Assembly: GCF_020329435.1 (NCBI RefSeq)
Contig: NZ_JAGKJK010000008.1
Span: forward strand, 310,001 to 374,000
Reading direction: 5' to 3'
Source of the DNA: Bradyrhizobium hereditatis
Lineage (GTDB): Bacteria > Pseudomonadota > Alphaproteobacteria > Rhizobiales > Xanthobacteraceae
DNA length: 64,000 nt
The position numbers and the translations under genes are program-made. The notes beneath the pieces were generated by a model that did no database searches, was not told the DNA's origin, and was given only the letters and a program-made list of their open reading frames with translations. The first letter of the stretch is position 1. Each line of letters opens with the position of its first letter. This document shows positions 44,214 to 53,163 of this stretch, piece after piece.

Positions 44214-44888
44214 CTACCCCATCGCCCGCCAGGCATTCGATGCGAATTGTCGCCGCCAGGTGACTATGACGACGAGCGCGGTCGTGACCAGTAGCAGCCA
44301 GGGGCTGACGAACCAGCCGAGATAGCCGAGTGCGAAGAAGAACGCGCGCTGGCCGCGGTTGAAGTGCCGTCCCGCCGCTTCGAACAGCCGTGTCGTGCGC
44401 ATCACATGGGTTTCCGCTTCCGCGGTATCGCGCTGTGACGACGGCGGCATCGCGCCGAGCAGGATCGCGACATAGTTGAACAGGCGATACGACCAGGCGA
44501 ATTTGAAGAAGGCGTAGATGAAGATCAGGATCAGCCCGACGCATTTGATCTCCCAGAGCGCCGGCGAGGGGGTGAGATCGACCGGCAGCTCGCGAAGCAC
44601 GGCGAGCGCGTCATTGGTCGCGCGCAAGAGTGCCAGTCCGCCGCCGATCGCGATCAGGCTGGTGGAGGCAAAGAAGGCGGTGCCGTTCTGCAGCGAAGCC
44701 ATGATCTGCATGTCGACCATGCGCGCCTCGCGGTCGAGCATGTTGCGCACCCAGACCTCGCGATAGGCGTTCATGCGCGCCGACAGGCTGTTGCGGCCGT
44801 AAGCCGTGTGCTCGAGCGTAAACCCATAAGCCAGCCACTCCGCGACAAAGAATGCGACGGCGGCGATATCGACCCAATAGGCGCCCAT
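44214..44888 (-). CDS. DUF599 family membrane protein
   Basis: About 224 residues from the ATG at 44888. Four membrane helices, with the family-typical 'NSLSARMNAYREVWVRNML' region after the first helix, 'IMASLQNGTAFFASTSLIAI' and 'FAWSYRLFNYVAILLGA'. Function is unknown for the family. It is divergent from the GST gene. Confidence 0.82.
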   Translation of the reverse strand: MGAYWVDIAAVAFFVAEWLAYGFTLEHTAYGRNSLSARMNAYREVWVRNMLDREARMVDMQIMASLQNGTAFFASTSLIAIGGGLALLRATNDALAVLRELPVDLTPSPALWEIKCVGLILIFIYAFFKFAWSYRLFNYVAILLGAMPPSSQRDTAEAETHVMRTTRLFEAAGRHFNRGQRAFFFALGYLGWFVSPWLLLVTTALVVIVTWRRQFASNAWRAMG

Positions 44889-44989
44889 GTGGCGGCATCC
44901 CCGGTGGTGGCTCGGCAAGCGTGATGTACAGGTTGAACGTGTGCGGTGCACTATGGCAAGATGCCGGTTCCAACAGGATTTCCCCGCAA

Positions 44990-45646
44990 ATGTTGAAGCT
45001 GATCATCGGCAACAAGAACTATTCGTCATGGTCGATGCGGCCGTGGCTGGCGCTGCGCGCCAATGACATTCCGTTCGAGGAAGTGTTCATCCCGCTCTAC
45101 ACCAACGACAAGGCGGACAAGGACCGGCTCCTGAGCTTTTCGGATTCGGGCAAGGTGCCGGCGCTGATCGACGGCGACATCACGGTGTGGGATTCGCTCT
45201 CGATCATCGAATATCTCGCCGAGAAATACCCGCAGGCGAAGCTGTGGCCGGACGACCGCGCCCGCCGCGCGCATGCGCGTTCGATTTCGGCGGAAATGCA
45301 TTCGGGCTTCCTGCCGCTGCGCAACGAATGCGGCATGAACCTGCACCGTCCTGTTCGCGCGGTCGAAATGTCGGATGACGCGCGCGCCAATGTGGCGCGC
45401 ATTCAGGATATTTGGGCCGACTGCTATCGCCGTTACGGCAAGGACGGGCCATTCCTGTTCGGCGCATTCGGTGGCGCGGACGCCATGTTTGCGCCGGTGG
45501 TGCATCGCTTCCGCACCTATGCGATCGAGGTGAAGGATGAGGCGCGGCATTACTACGATGCGATGATGTCGTTGCCGGCGTTTCAGGAGTGGACCCGCGC
45601 CGGTCTTGCCGAAACGCTGGTCATCGAACGGTTCGAGACGGTCTGA
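44990..45646 (+). CDS. Glutathione S-transferase family protein
   Basis: A 218-residue GST. The N-terminal thioredoxin-like domain has 'NKNYSSWSMRPWLALRA' (Ser as likely glutathione contact) and 'SGKVPALIDGD...SLSIIEYLAEKYP'. The C-terminal helical domain has 'PFLFGAFGGADAMFAPVVHR'. An agga site precedes the ATG at 44990; the frame is open earlier, but without a site. Catalyses glutathione conjugation or isomerisation; substrate unknown. Confidence 0.93.
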   Translation: MLKLIIGNKNYSSWSMRPWLALRANDIPFEEVFIPLYTNDKADKDRLLSFSDSGKVPALIDGDITVWDSLSIIEYLAEKYPQAKLWPDDRARRAHARSISAEMHSGFLPLRNECGMNLHRPVRAVEMSDDARANVARIQDIWADCYRRYGKDGPFLFGAFGGADAMFAPVVHRFRTYAIEVKDEARHYYDAMMSLPAFQEWTRAGLAETLVIERFETV

Positions 45647-45938
45647 TTTCGACCCGCGGAGTGGGCAGTCGGAGCAGGGCAGCTGAGGGCTGACCGCAGC
45701 CCGTGTCACCTCCGCCGGTTGTCCGATTTTGGGAAACACGGCCTCTTGGGGCGGACGGGCGGATTCCAGGGAACCTGGGTCTTTATTGGTTACGGCCCTG
45801 AAAAACATGCGGAATTTGCGTGTTTGCCATGCCTCGATGCTGCTGGCTTTTGGGGAGGTGCCTGTGCTAGGTTGCCGCAGGGTTCTCAAGTCGGCCGAAA
45901 GCTAGCGGGACCGTGAGCGCGGCCGGCGTTCTTGCGTA

Positions 45939-46142
45939 ATGGAGAGGGCGTTGAAGCATAAGTACTCCGTTGGAGAGACTGTCTATTTTACTGCCAGCAA
46001 TGTTGCCCGTCCGGCCGCCAGCGGCACCTATGAGGTCGTCCGCCTGCTGCCGACCGATGGCGACGACTGTCAGTATCGCATCAAAAGCTCGACCGAAGCT
46101 TTCGAACGGGTCGCCAAGGAAAGCCAGCTCGCGATTTCCTGA
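45939..46142 (+). CDS. Small conserved hypothetical protein
   Basis: A 67-residue protein with an SH3-like beta pattern: 'YSVGETVYFTASN', 'GTYEVVRLLPTDGD', 'CQYRIKSSTEAFERVAKES'. Short proteins of this kind are frequent in Bradyrhizobium. A ggagagg stretch is near the start. Function unknown. A strong hairpin follows 80 bases downstream. Confidence 0.65.
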   Translation: MERALKHKYSVGETVYFTASNVARPAASGTYEVVRLLPTDGDDCQYRIKSSTEAFERVAKESQLAIS

Positions 46143-46222
46143 AACAGTTGTGTGCAAGCAGCCGGCTGACGGAGTTCCGTTCGAAACGCCGTCAAAAGGC
46201 CCCGTTCGCAGAACCATTCTGC

Positions 46223-46259
46223 CGAAAAGCGAATGCGATAAAGACGCATTCGCTTTTCG
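46223..46259. terminator. 15-bp perfect inverted repeat
   Basis: CGAAAAGCGAATGCG (46223-46237) and CGCATTCGCTTTTCG (46245-46259) form a perfect stem with a 7-base loop. It lies between the 67-residue gene and the next gene. It is a good terminator candidate or a REP-like repeat; the stem ends TTTTCG on the plus strand. Confidence 0.55.
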
Positions 46260-46293
46260 ACCGCGTTTGATGCTGCGTTAAGGGACATTGCGC

Positions 46294-47265
46294 ATGAACT
46301 GGGCTTGGGCCGCTTCGCTGGATCAGATCTGGCAGTCGCCGAACCTTCCACTGTACCTGACGCTGGCCACGGCCGGCTTTGTCGGGATCGTCGTGCTGAT
46401 CACGCTGTTGCGTGCGGAGAGGTCCGTGGCCAACGGGGTGCTGGCGCTCATCACGCTGCTAGCAATCGGCGTCGCGGGCACGGTGGCCTTTCGCGGTTCG
46501 GCAAACGTGCCGCAGCAGGCGGAGGCGCGTCCGGTCCAGATGGCGACCGCCCCGTTGCCGCAGCTTGCCTGCATTGACGAGCTTGCCGGCGACGCTGTTC
46601 TGGCGGCCTGCGAGAAGGTGCTGTTCGGTTCTGCCGAGTCGGTCGCCGCAGCGGTAGCCTATGCGGCCTCCCAGATCACGTTGCTGACCTCGCTCGGCGA
46701 TGTCGCCACCGCAAACAAAGGCGCTGGCTCTGACCTGCTGGCGCTGCGCCGCGCCGTCGAGCGCGACCGTTATGGATTGATGGCCTATGTGCTGACGGTG
46801 CGCGACCGCTGCACACCGTCGTCCTGCCGTGCGTTCCGTTCGCTGACCGAGACGCGCCAGATTGCGTCCAATATGGAAGACCGCGTCTACGAAAGCCTGA
46901 TCATGCGCTACGCGGCGTCATGGAATGCGCCGGCGCCGGGCGCTGCGGGCCTGATTGCGGCGCTGCCTCCATCCATGCCCACGGGCAAACCTACCAACGC
47001 CGAATTCCCGACCTCGGCTTCCACCCCAGCGGTCAGCATCATGACGCCCGAGCCGCCGGCGAAGCCATCGCCACCCGCGGCCGCTGCCCCGGCGTCACCG
47101 CCCGCACCGCGGCCGGCCACGGCGGCGACACCGCCGGCTCCAGCGCCATCACCCGCGGTGGCTGCCGCCAAGAAGTCGCCGCCCCCGGCGCCAAAGCGGC
47201 CATCCACCGCCCCGGTCCCGCTCGCGCCGTCGGCTTCGCCGCCTGCGACCTCCGAGAACGAGTGA
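46294..47265 (+). CDS. Membrane protein with Pro/Ala-rich C-terminus
   Basis: About 323 residues from the ATG at 46294 (a TTG lies two codons upstream). Helices lie near residues 15-37 and 46-66. Residues about 90-205 form a soluble domain with several Cys ('LACIDELAGDAVLAACEKVL', 'RDRCTPSSCRAF'). The last 100 residues are Pro/Ala/Ser/Lys-rich and disordered. No named family recognised. Confidence 0.65.
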   Translation: MNWAWAASLDQIWQSPNLPLYLTLATAGFVGIVVLITLLRAERSVANGVLALITLLAIGVAGTVAFRGSANVPQQAEARPVQMATAPLPQLACIDELAGDAVLAACEKVLFGSAESVAAAVAYAASQITLLTSLGDVATANKGAGSDLLALRRAVERDRYGLMAYVLTVRDRCTPSSCRAFRSLTETRQIASNMEDRVYESLIMRYAASWNAPAPGAAGLIAALPPSMPTGKPTNAEFPTSASTPAVSIMTPEPPAKPSPPAAAAPASPPAPRPATAATPPAPAPSPAVAAAKKSPPPAPKRPSTAPVPLAPSASPPATSENE

Positions 47266-47305
47266 TCTTTTCAAAGCACGCACGGCCCGCTACATCGGCG
47301 TGATC

Positions 47306-47746
47306 ATGCCGCTTCATCTCATCAAGCTTGCCGTCGGCTGCGAGTCGGTCAAGGAACTCAAAGGCTGGGTCGCCGAACGCATGGCGACCGCCAAGAAAAA
47401 GGGCCTGCCGCTCCGTCACGTCCACATCACCCGAATGACGCCGAAGCGCGACGAGGAGATCCTCGCCGGCGGCTCACTCTATTGGGTGATTAAGGGTGAA
47501 ATCGCCGCGCGGGAAAAGATCATCGCGATCGAGCCGTTCCGCGACAAGGACGGCATCGGGCGGTGCCGCCTGGTGATGCAGCCCAAGGTCTTTGCCGTCT
47601 CGCCGCGGCCGATGCGCCCGTTCCAGGGCTGGCGCTATCTGACCGAAGATGCCGCGCCGCCGGACCTCACCAAATCCTCCGCCGCCAGCGTGGCGGCGAT
47701 GCCGGAGCCGATGCGGCGCGAACTACGCGACCTGGGGTTGCTCTGA
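47306..47746 (+). CDS. DUF1489 family protein
   Basis: A 146-residue soluble protein from the ATG at 47306. It opens 'PLHLIKLAVGCESVKELKGW' and has 'HITRMTPKRDEEILAGGSLY', 'RPFQGWRYLT', the DUF1489 signature found mainly in alphaproteobacteria. Function unknown. Convergent with panC with 18 bases between. Confidence 0.85.
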   Translation: MPLHLIKLAVGCESVKELKGWVAERMATAKKKGLPLRHVHITRMTPKRDEEILAGGSLYWVIKGEIAAREKIIAIEPFRDKDGIGRCRLVMQPKVFAVSPRPMRPFQGWRYLTEDAAPPDLTKSSAASVAAMPEPMRRELRDLGLL

Positions 47747-47764
47747 CGGGGGCGCGTCTCCGGC

Positions 47765-48616
47765 TTACACGCCGATATTATCGATCAGCCGCGTCGTGCC
47801 GAGTTTTGCGGCAACGAGCAGCCGCACCGGCCCTTCCTTCATCGACGCGATCGGCGCTAGCGTCCCGGCGTGCCGGGCCTCGAAATAGTCCAGCGCGAAG
47901 CCCGCGGCAGTGATCTGTTCGCGGCCGGCCGCCATCGCGGCCTCAAGTTCCTCACCGGCCTTCAGCCGCTTGGCGGTGCCCTTCATGGTGCGGTAGAGCG
48001 TCGGCGCGACTTGTCGCTCCTCGGCCGAGAGGTAGACATTGCGCGAGGACATCGCGAGGCCGTCGCGCTCGCGGACGGTGCGCGAGCCGATCACTTTAAC
48101 GCCGAGGTCGAGATCGGCGGCCATCTGCGTCACCACCCGCAATTGCTGAAAATCCTTCTCGCCAAAGATCGCGACATCAGGCCGGACTTGCGTGAACAGC
48201 TTGCCGACCACGGTCGCGACGCCGCCGAAGAAGTGTGGCCGGAAGCGATCCTCCAGCCCGACCGTGGCCGGACCTTCCGGCACGATCCTGGTGGCAAAGC
48301 CGTCCGGGTACATTGCCTTGACGTCGGGATTCCAGATCAAGTCGGTCTTCTCCTCCGTGAGCCGGGCGAGGTCGGCCTTCCACGTACGCGGGTACGAACC
48401 GAAATCCTCTGAAGGTGCGAACTGTGTCGGATTAACGAAGATCGAGACGACCACCTTCTGAGCGCGCTGCTTGGCGAGCCGCACCAGCGACACATGCCCG
48501 TCATGAAGCGCTCCCATGGTCGGCACCAGCCCGACGGTGGCTTTTCGCGCGCGCAAGGCTTCAACGGCGCGACGCAATGCGGGGACGGTGCGGACGACCA
48601 TGGGACTTCGCGGCAT
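47765..48616 (-). CDS. panC: Pantothenate synthetase PanC
   Basis: A 283-residue enzyme joining pantoate and beta-alanine with ATP, for coenzyme A. 'VPTMGALHDGHVSLV' carries the HIGH-type motif; 'IFVNPTQFAPSEDF', 'FGEKDFQQL' and 'AMSSRNVYLS' are the remaining active-site segments. The frame is open to 48934, but the ATG at 48616 gives the standard length. panB is not adjacent. Confidence 0.96.
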   Translation of the reverse strand: MPRSPMVVRTVPALRRAVEALRARKATVGLVPTMGALHDGHVSLVRLAKQRAQKVVVSIFVNPTQFAPSEDFGSYPRTWKADLARLTEEKTDLIWNPDVKAMYPDGFATRIVPEGPATVGLEDRFRPHFFGGVATVVGKLFTQVRPDVAIFGEKDFQQLRVVTQMAADLDLGVKVIGSRTVRERDGLAMSSRNVYLSAEERQVAPTLYRTMKGTAKRLKAGEELEAAMAAGREQITAAGFALDYFEARHAGTLAPIASMKEGPVRLLVAAKLGTTRLIDNIGV

Positions 48617-48932
48617 CTGGCTTCGATCTCTTGCGGGTTGTGACGGGGTGAGGGGGCAGAAGACCCCGTTCGGTTCGGCGGGCGGGCCGACCTTATAAGG
48701 CCAGAGCATTGCCGCCAAGGTTGCTTGGAGATGGCAAGCCTGCGGCAACTCAACGCCAAGGTCAGGCGCGCGCGTTGCTGGTTGCTGAGCACTGATCTTT
48801 GCAACGGAACGAAATCCGCACCATCGGGATTCATGATTAAAGACACACTGCGAGTGATTTGAATGCGTCGTCGCGCATTTCACTTGACGCGCAGTCGTGC
48901 GTGATTTGAAGATATTGTGCGGGGGTTGAATC

Positions 48933-49868
48933 ATGTTGGTTCAGGCGAGTCAGGGGCAGTTGGGATCGGCGCACGTCGTCGTCCTCGGCAACGAGAAGGG
49001 CGGTTCCGGAAAATCCACCACCGCCCTGCATATTGCCGTTGCCCTGCTGAAGGCCGGACAGCGCGTCGCCACCATCGATCTCGACTGTCGCCAGCAGAGT
49101 TTCACCCGCTACATCGCCAACCGCAGCGCGTGGGCGCGCCGCACCGGTCTCGACCTCGAAATCCCGGTGCACTATTGCATCAAGCTCGGCGAGACGATGC
49201 AGATCGCCGACAATGAAAATTCCGAGTTTCAGCAATTCGCCGAGGCGGTCGGCGCGGTCGAGCGTGCCTTCGATTTCATCGTCATTGATACGCCGGGGTC
49301 GGACTCCTATCTGATGCGGCTCGCACATTCGATGGCCGACACCCTGGTGACCCCGATCAACGACAGCTTCCTCGACTTCGACGTGCTCGGCACCGTCGAT
49401 CCGGCGACCTATACGGTGACCGGTGAGAGTCATTATGCCGAGATGGTCCGCGACGTCAGGCGCAAGCGCCGCCAGCTCGACGGCGCCACCACCGACTGGA
49501 TCGTGGTCCGCAACCGGCTGTCGATGATCGGCTCGCGCAACAAGCAGCTGGTTGCCGAGAGCCTGAAGGACCTCTCGTTGCGGCTCGGCTTCCGTTCGAT
49601 CGACGGATTTGCCGAGCGGGTAGTCTACCGCGAATTCTTCCCGCGCGGACTGACGGCGCTGGACGACATCGATGAGGCCACCCTCGGCACGCGGCCGAGC
49701 ATGGGCCATGTGACGGCGCGCGAGGAGGTGACCAGTCTCCTGCGTCAGCTCAAGCTGCCGCTCGACGAGCGTGGCCGCCGCCGGGCCGCCAATCGCGCCG
49801 AATGGTTCACCCAGGTCGACAAGCCGCTCGAAGTCCACGACATCTTTGGCGACATCATCAGCGCCTGA
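48933..49868 (+). CDS. mipZ: MipZ-type ParA ATPase, division-site regulator
   Basis: A 311-residue P-loop ATPase. The deviant Walker A 'GNEKGGSGKSTT' (residues 19-30), switch 'IDLDCRQQSFTRYIANR' and 'IVIDTPGSDSYLMRLAHSMA' match MipZ closely. MipZ forms gradients from the poles with ParB and blocks FtsZ assembly away from midcell. Length is close to Caulobacter MipZ. No parB or ftsZ is adjacent, which is usual for this gene. Confidence 0.93.
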   Translation: MLVQASQGQLGSAHVVVLGNEKGGSGKSTTALHIAVALLKAGQRVATIDLDCRQQSFTRYIANRSAWARRTGLDLEIPVHYCIKLGETMQIADNENSEFQQFAEAVGAVERAFDFIVIDTPGSDSYLMRLAHSMADTLVTPINDSFLDFDVLGTVDPATYTVTGESHYAEMVRDVRRKRRQLDGATTDWIVVRNRLSMIGSRNKQLVAESLKDLSLRLGFRSIDGFAERVVYREFFPRGLTALDDIDEATLGTRPSMGHVTAREEVTSLLRQLKLPLDERGRRRAANRAEWFTQVDKPLEVHDIFGDIISA

Positions 49869-49882
49869 ACCGCTATCACCGG

Positions 49883-50964
49883 CTATCGCGGCTGGATCAC
49901 CGTCATCTCGAACGGACCGCTATGGTTGGCTGCATGCGCAACCGCCTCGTTGGCGCGGTCGAGACCGAACGCGGTGACCTCGAACTGGTCGAGGTCGACC
50001 AGGCCGGCGCGGATCATGCCGGTCATCAGGGTGGCTGCGTGCGGCGGGTACATCCATTGCCCGCGCAAGGTGATGCAGTTTCGCATCATCCACGAATAGG
50101 ACAGGTCGAGACCGGCGCCATCAGCCATGCCGACGCCGCCCATCAGCACCACGCGCCCGTAGGGCCGCACCGCCATGATCGCGGTCCTTACCTGCACGGC
50201 ATTCGCCGCGGGCGGCAGGATATCGAGCACGCAGTCGATCGGGCCAGGAGCGGCCTGCAGGATGCGTGCGCGATCATTGGCCTCGTCGCCCCGCATCGGC
50301 ACGGTGCGGACGCGAGCGCCGAACCGCCGCGTCAGCTCCGCCAGCGCCTGCTCGTTACGCCCGGTGGCGACCACACACCGCGCTCCCATTGCCAAGGCGA
50401 CGGCGACTGCGGCGCTGCCGAAACTGCCGGTAGCGCCGTTGACCAGCGCGATCTCGCCGGCTTGCAGTTGTGCCGCGAGGAACCCGCCATGGGGGACGAG
50501 CAGGGTGCCGAGCGCGCACCATTGTGCGGCGTCCTTCTCCTCGATATCGCCGATCGGAACAGCGTTCTCGGTCGGCACGCGCATCTGCTCGGCCCAGGCG
50601 CCGTATGGAAGTATCGTTGCAGGCGCAGGCCGCCCTCGCTACCGGCGGTGAGACCCTGCAGCGTGATGTCAGGCGACAGCGCATTGTCGCGCGAACGCAC
50701 CGTCGGATCGCAATAGACCCAATCGCCGGGACGAAGACGGGTGGCATCGGGACCGGCGGCGCGGATCCGGCCGATCGCGCCGGGGCCGGGCACCATGGGC
50801 AGGTCCATCAGGTATTTTCGCTCCCCGCTGAGGACCTCGTTGGCATAGGCCAGCACGCGGCTCGCCATCACCTCGACAATGACCTCGCCGGTGCCAAGTT
50901 GCGGATCGCGAAGGGTTTCGATCGCAAGCGGCGATCCGAACGCATTCAGAACGGCAGCCTTCAT
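49883..50964 (-). pseudogene. MDR alcohol dehydrogenase-like protein, frameshifted
   Basis: Two minus-strand frames give one zinc-type/quinone-type medium-chain dehydrogenase. The first (start 50964) runs 'MKAAVLNAFGSPLAIETLRD' to 'LRLQRYFH'. One base is missing near 50602-50605; the next frame continues 'GAWAEQMRVPTENAVPIGDI' with the cofactor loop 'VNGATGSFGSAAVAVAL'. Together about 360 residues. The break is in the middle of the catalytic domain, so the product as sequenced is not functional. Divergent from the MmyB-type regulator. Confidence 0.8.
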
Positions 50965-51069
50965 GGGGCCTCCTCATTTCAATGGAGGCGCATTCTCGCC
51001 AGGTTCAGGGTCGCAGCAAGACCTGGTATTATCCTAGGACTGCCAGACCCTTTCTCAGGCGCGGCGCTC

Positions 51070-51855
51070 ATGGCGATATCGGACGTGACTACGAGGCAAA
51101 GCGAGCTCGGCGACTTCCTGCGGTCGCGCCGGCAGAAGCTGACGCCGAAGGCGGTGGGCCTGCCGCTCGGCCGTCGCCGGCGAACGCCGGGACTGCGGCG
51201 GGAGGAGGTGGCCGAGCTCGCCGGCATCGGCGTCGACTGGTACATCCGCCTTGAGCAGGGACGCTCCGTCAGTCCTTCGGCTGCGACTATTGATGCGCTG
51301 GCGCGTGCGCTACGGCTGACCAAGGCCGAACACCGGCATCTGAAGGAATTGGCCCAAAGTGTCGACGGGCGCGCCTTCGTGCGCGAGAGCGTCCCCCCGG
51401 CGATCCAGCGCACCATTGAACAGCTCAACCTGCCGGCCTATATCACCGGCCGACGCTGGGACATTCTGGCCTGGAATGCGGCTGCCGATGAGATCTTCGC
51501 CTTCAGCCAGCTCGCGGATGCCGATCGCAACAGCCTGCTCCTGGTGCTGACCAATCCCGCTACGCGACGGCTGTTCGGCGCTTCATGGGCGGATGAGGCG
51601 CAGCGTATGGTCGCGCAGTTCCGGGCGACGCACGACCTCTGGGCCGGCGATCCCGCTTTTCGCGACCTGCTGGCGCGTCTGCGCGAAGGCTGTCCTGAAT
51701 TTGCAGACTGGTGGGAGGCTCATGACGTCGGGGGCGCCGCGGCAGGACGAAAATCCTTGACCCATCCCAAAAAGGGCCGGCTCAAGTTCGAGTATGTGAG
51801 TTTCCAGGCCAATGACGATCCCGCACTGAAGCTCGTCATCTACATGACAATTTAG
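51070..51855 (+). CDS. XRE regulator with MmyB-like ligand domain
   Basis: A 261-residue regulator starting at the ATG at 51070. The XRE helix-turn-helix is 'GLRREEVAELAGIGVDWYIR' and 'LEQGRSVSPSAATIDALARA' (about 45-90); the MmyB-like domain follows with 'PAYITGRRWDILAWNAAADE' and 'FRDLLARLREGCPEFADWW'. MmyB-type regulators usually bind a fatty-acid-like ligand and control a divergent oxidoreductase, here the alcohol dehydrogenase. Confidence 0.9.
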   Translation: MAISDVTTRQSELGDFLRSRRQKLTPKAVGLPLGRRRRTPGLRREEVAELAGIGVDWYIRLEQGRSVSPSAATIDALARALRLTKAEHRHLKELAQSVDGRAFVRESVPPAIQRTIEQLNLPAYITGRRWDILAWNAAADEIFAFSQLADADRNSLLLVLTNPATRRLFGASWADEAQRMVAQFRATHDLWAGDPAFRDLLARLREGCPEFADWWEAHDVGGAAAGRKSLTHPKKGRLKFEYVSFQANDDPALKLVIYMTI

Positions 51856-52158
51856 CGCAGAGCTTGCCGGTATTATCGCACCTGCTGGCGTTGGTTCCCG
51901 GGAACAAGTCCTGTAGGACGCCGTTTTCCTTAGACTTTATCTAGTCCTCGAACCAATGCTTGAATGGAGGCGTCGTAAGGAAAAACAGGTCGAATTGTGG
52001 GATTGAGCGGTGCCCAAGAGATAGGTGCATCGCACAATGATCAGGCGGTCAATACACAACATTTGGCCTTTATGTCACGCCATCGTGACATATATCATCA
52101 ACAAGGGACCGGAAGAGTCTCAAACAGGGATAGCCCCTAGCGGGGCGCGAGGACGATA
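51856..52158 (+). promoter_or_regulatory. Intergenic region with two palindromes upstream of the hydrolase
   Basis: GTTCCCGGGAAC (51894-51905) is a perfect 12-base palindrome shortly after the regulator stop. TATGTCACG and CGTGACATA (52071-52092) form 9-base arms around CCAT about 70 bases before the hydrolase start, with AT-rich DNA following. The second is well placed as an operator; the first could be a separate site. No ORF here looks real. Confidence 0.5.
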
Positions 52159-53058
52159 ATGAAACGTGGAATTCTGGTTCTGCTTTCACTCTCAGTGCTG
52201 GTCGCCGTCGCGTATTTCACCGCGAGCAAATGGGCGATCCGGCACGAGACGATTGCATTCCACGATCCCGTCCGCGACAACCGTCTTGTCGCCGTGCAGA
52301 TCGCTGTCCGCCGCGACAAGGAGATGCAGGCCAACGCGGGGATGATCAAGCTGCCGGTCGCGATCCTCAACCACGGCAACACCGTCAAGAACACCGAGTA
52401 CTCGTTCCTGTCGAACGTCTTCGCATGGCGCGGCTATCTCGCGATCAGTCCGCAGCACGACCTGCCGACCGACCCGCCGATGGTGACCAAGATCGGCGAG
52501 CCCTATGTCGGCCGACTGCCGCAGATTCAGCGCGGCGTGGCCAATATCCATTTCGCCATCCATGAGATGAAGAAGCTTCAGCCCAACGCCGACTACGAGA
52601 AGGTGACGATGGTTGGCCACTCGATGGGCGGCGATATCTCGATGTACTTCGCCAAGCAGTATCCCGACGAGATCAAGAAAGTCGTGACACTGGACAATCT
52701 GCGGGTGCCGTTCCTGACCGAGGGCAAGTTCAAGATCCTGTCGTTCCGCTCCCAGGATACGCATTTCAAAGCGGACCCCGGCGTTGTGCCTGACGACGAG
52801 CAGTGCGAGCAGGCTGGGATCACGGTCGTGAAGACCGGCTTCCAGCACAATGACATGCGCGACACCGGACCGGAGGCCGCCAAGTCCTCGATCCAGTCGA
52901 TGCTCGACAAGTTCCTCGACGAGTCTGACAGGAGCGGCGCGTTGAAGCCCGTGCCGACCAAGGTGCCGGACGTGCTGAGCAGCAGCCCTGGGCCCGTGCC
53001 GCTCTCAACCCCTCTGGCCAGCAATCCCCAGCCGAAGAACAAGCCGGTCACGAACTAG
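52159..53058 (+). CDS. Secreted or membrane-anchored alpha/beta-hydrolase
   Basis: A 299-residue protein with one N-terminal helix (about 4-24) and no clear cleavage site. The hydrolase fold has 'VAILNHGNT', nucleophile elbow 'MVGHSMGGDISMYFAKQYPD' and a His in 'GFQHNDMRDTG'. Asp is probably in 'FRSQDTHF'. The last 50 residues are Pro/Ser-rich. Substrate unknown; dienelactone- or chlorophyllase-like members are possible. Confidence 0.82.
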   Translation: MKRGILVLLSLSVLVAVAYFTASKWAIRHETIAFHDPVRDNRLVAVQIAVRRDKEMQANAGMIKLPVAILNHGNTVKNTEYSFLSNVFAWRGYLAISPQHDLPTDPPMVTKIGEPYVGRLPQIQRGVANIHFAIHEMKKLQPNADYEKVTMVGHSMGGDISMYFAKQYPDEIKKVVTLDNLRVPFLTEGKFKILSFRSQDTHFKADPGVVPDDEQCEQAGITVVKTGFQHNDMRDTGPEAAKSSIQSMLDKFLDESDRSGALKPVPTKVPDVLSSSPGPVPLSTPLASNPQPKNKPVTN

Positions 53059-53163
53059 ACGACCGACCGCCATGGTGCATATCCGGCTGCGTCACGAGCC
53101 GGCGCATTGACCGGCTGAGAGTGCCGTCCCACATAGAGCTTGCTGTTATCTGCGAGCGCGCTC

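Noticed and set aside
47765..48934. A 106-residue N-terminal extension of PanC
   Set aside because: The ATG at 48616 gives the standard length and the extension has no homology-like pattern and reaches into the mipZ promoter.
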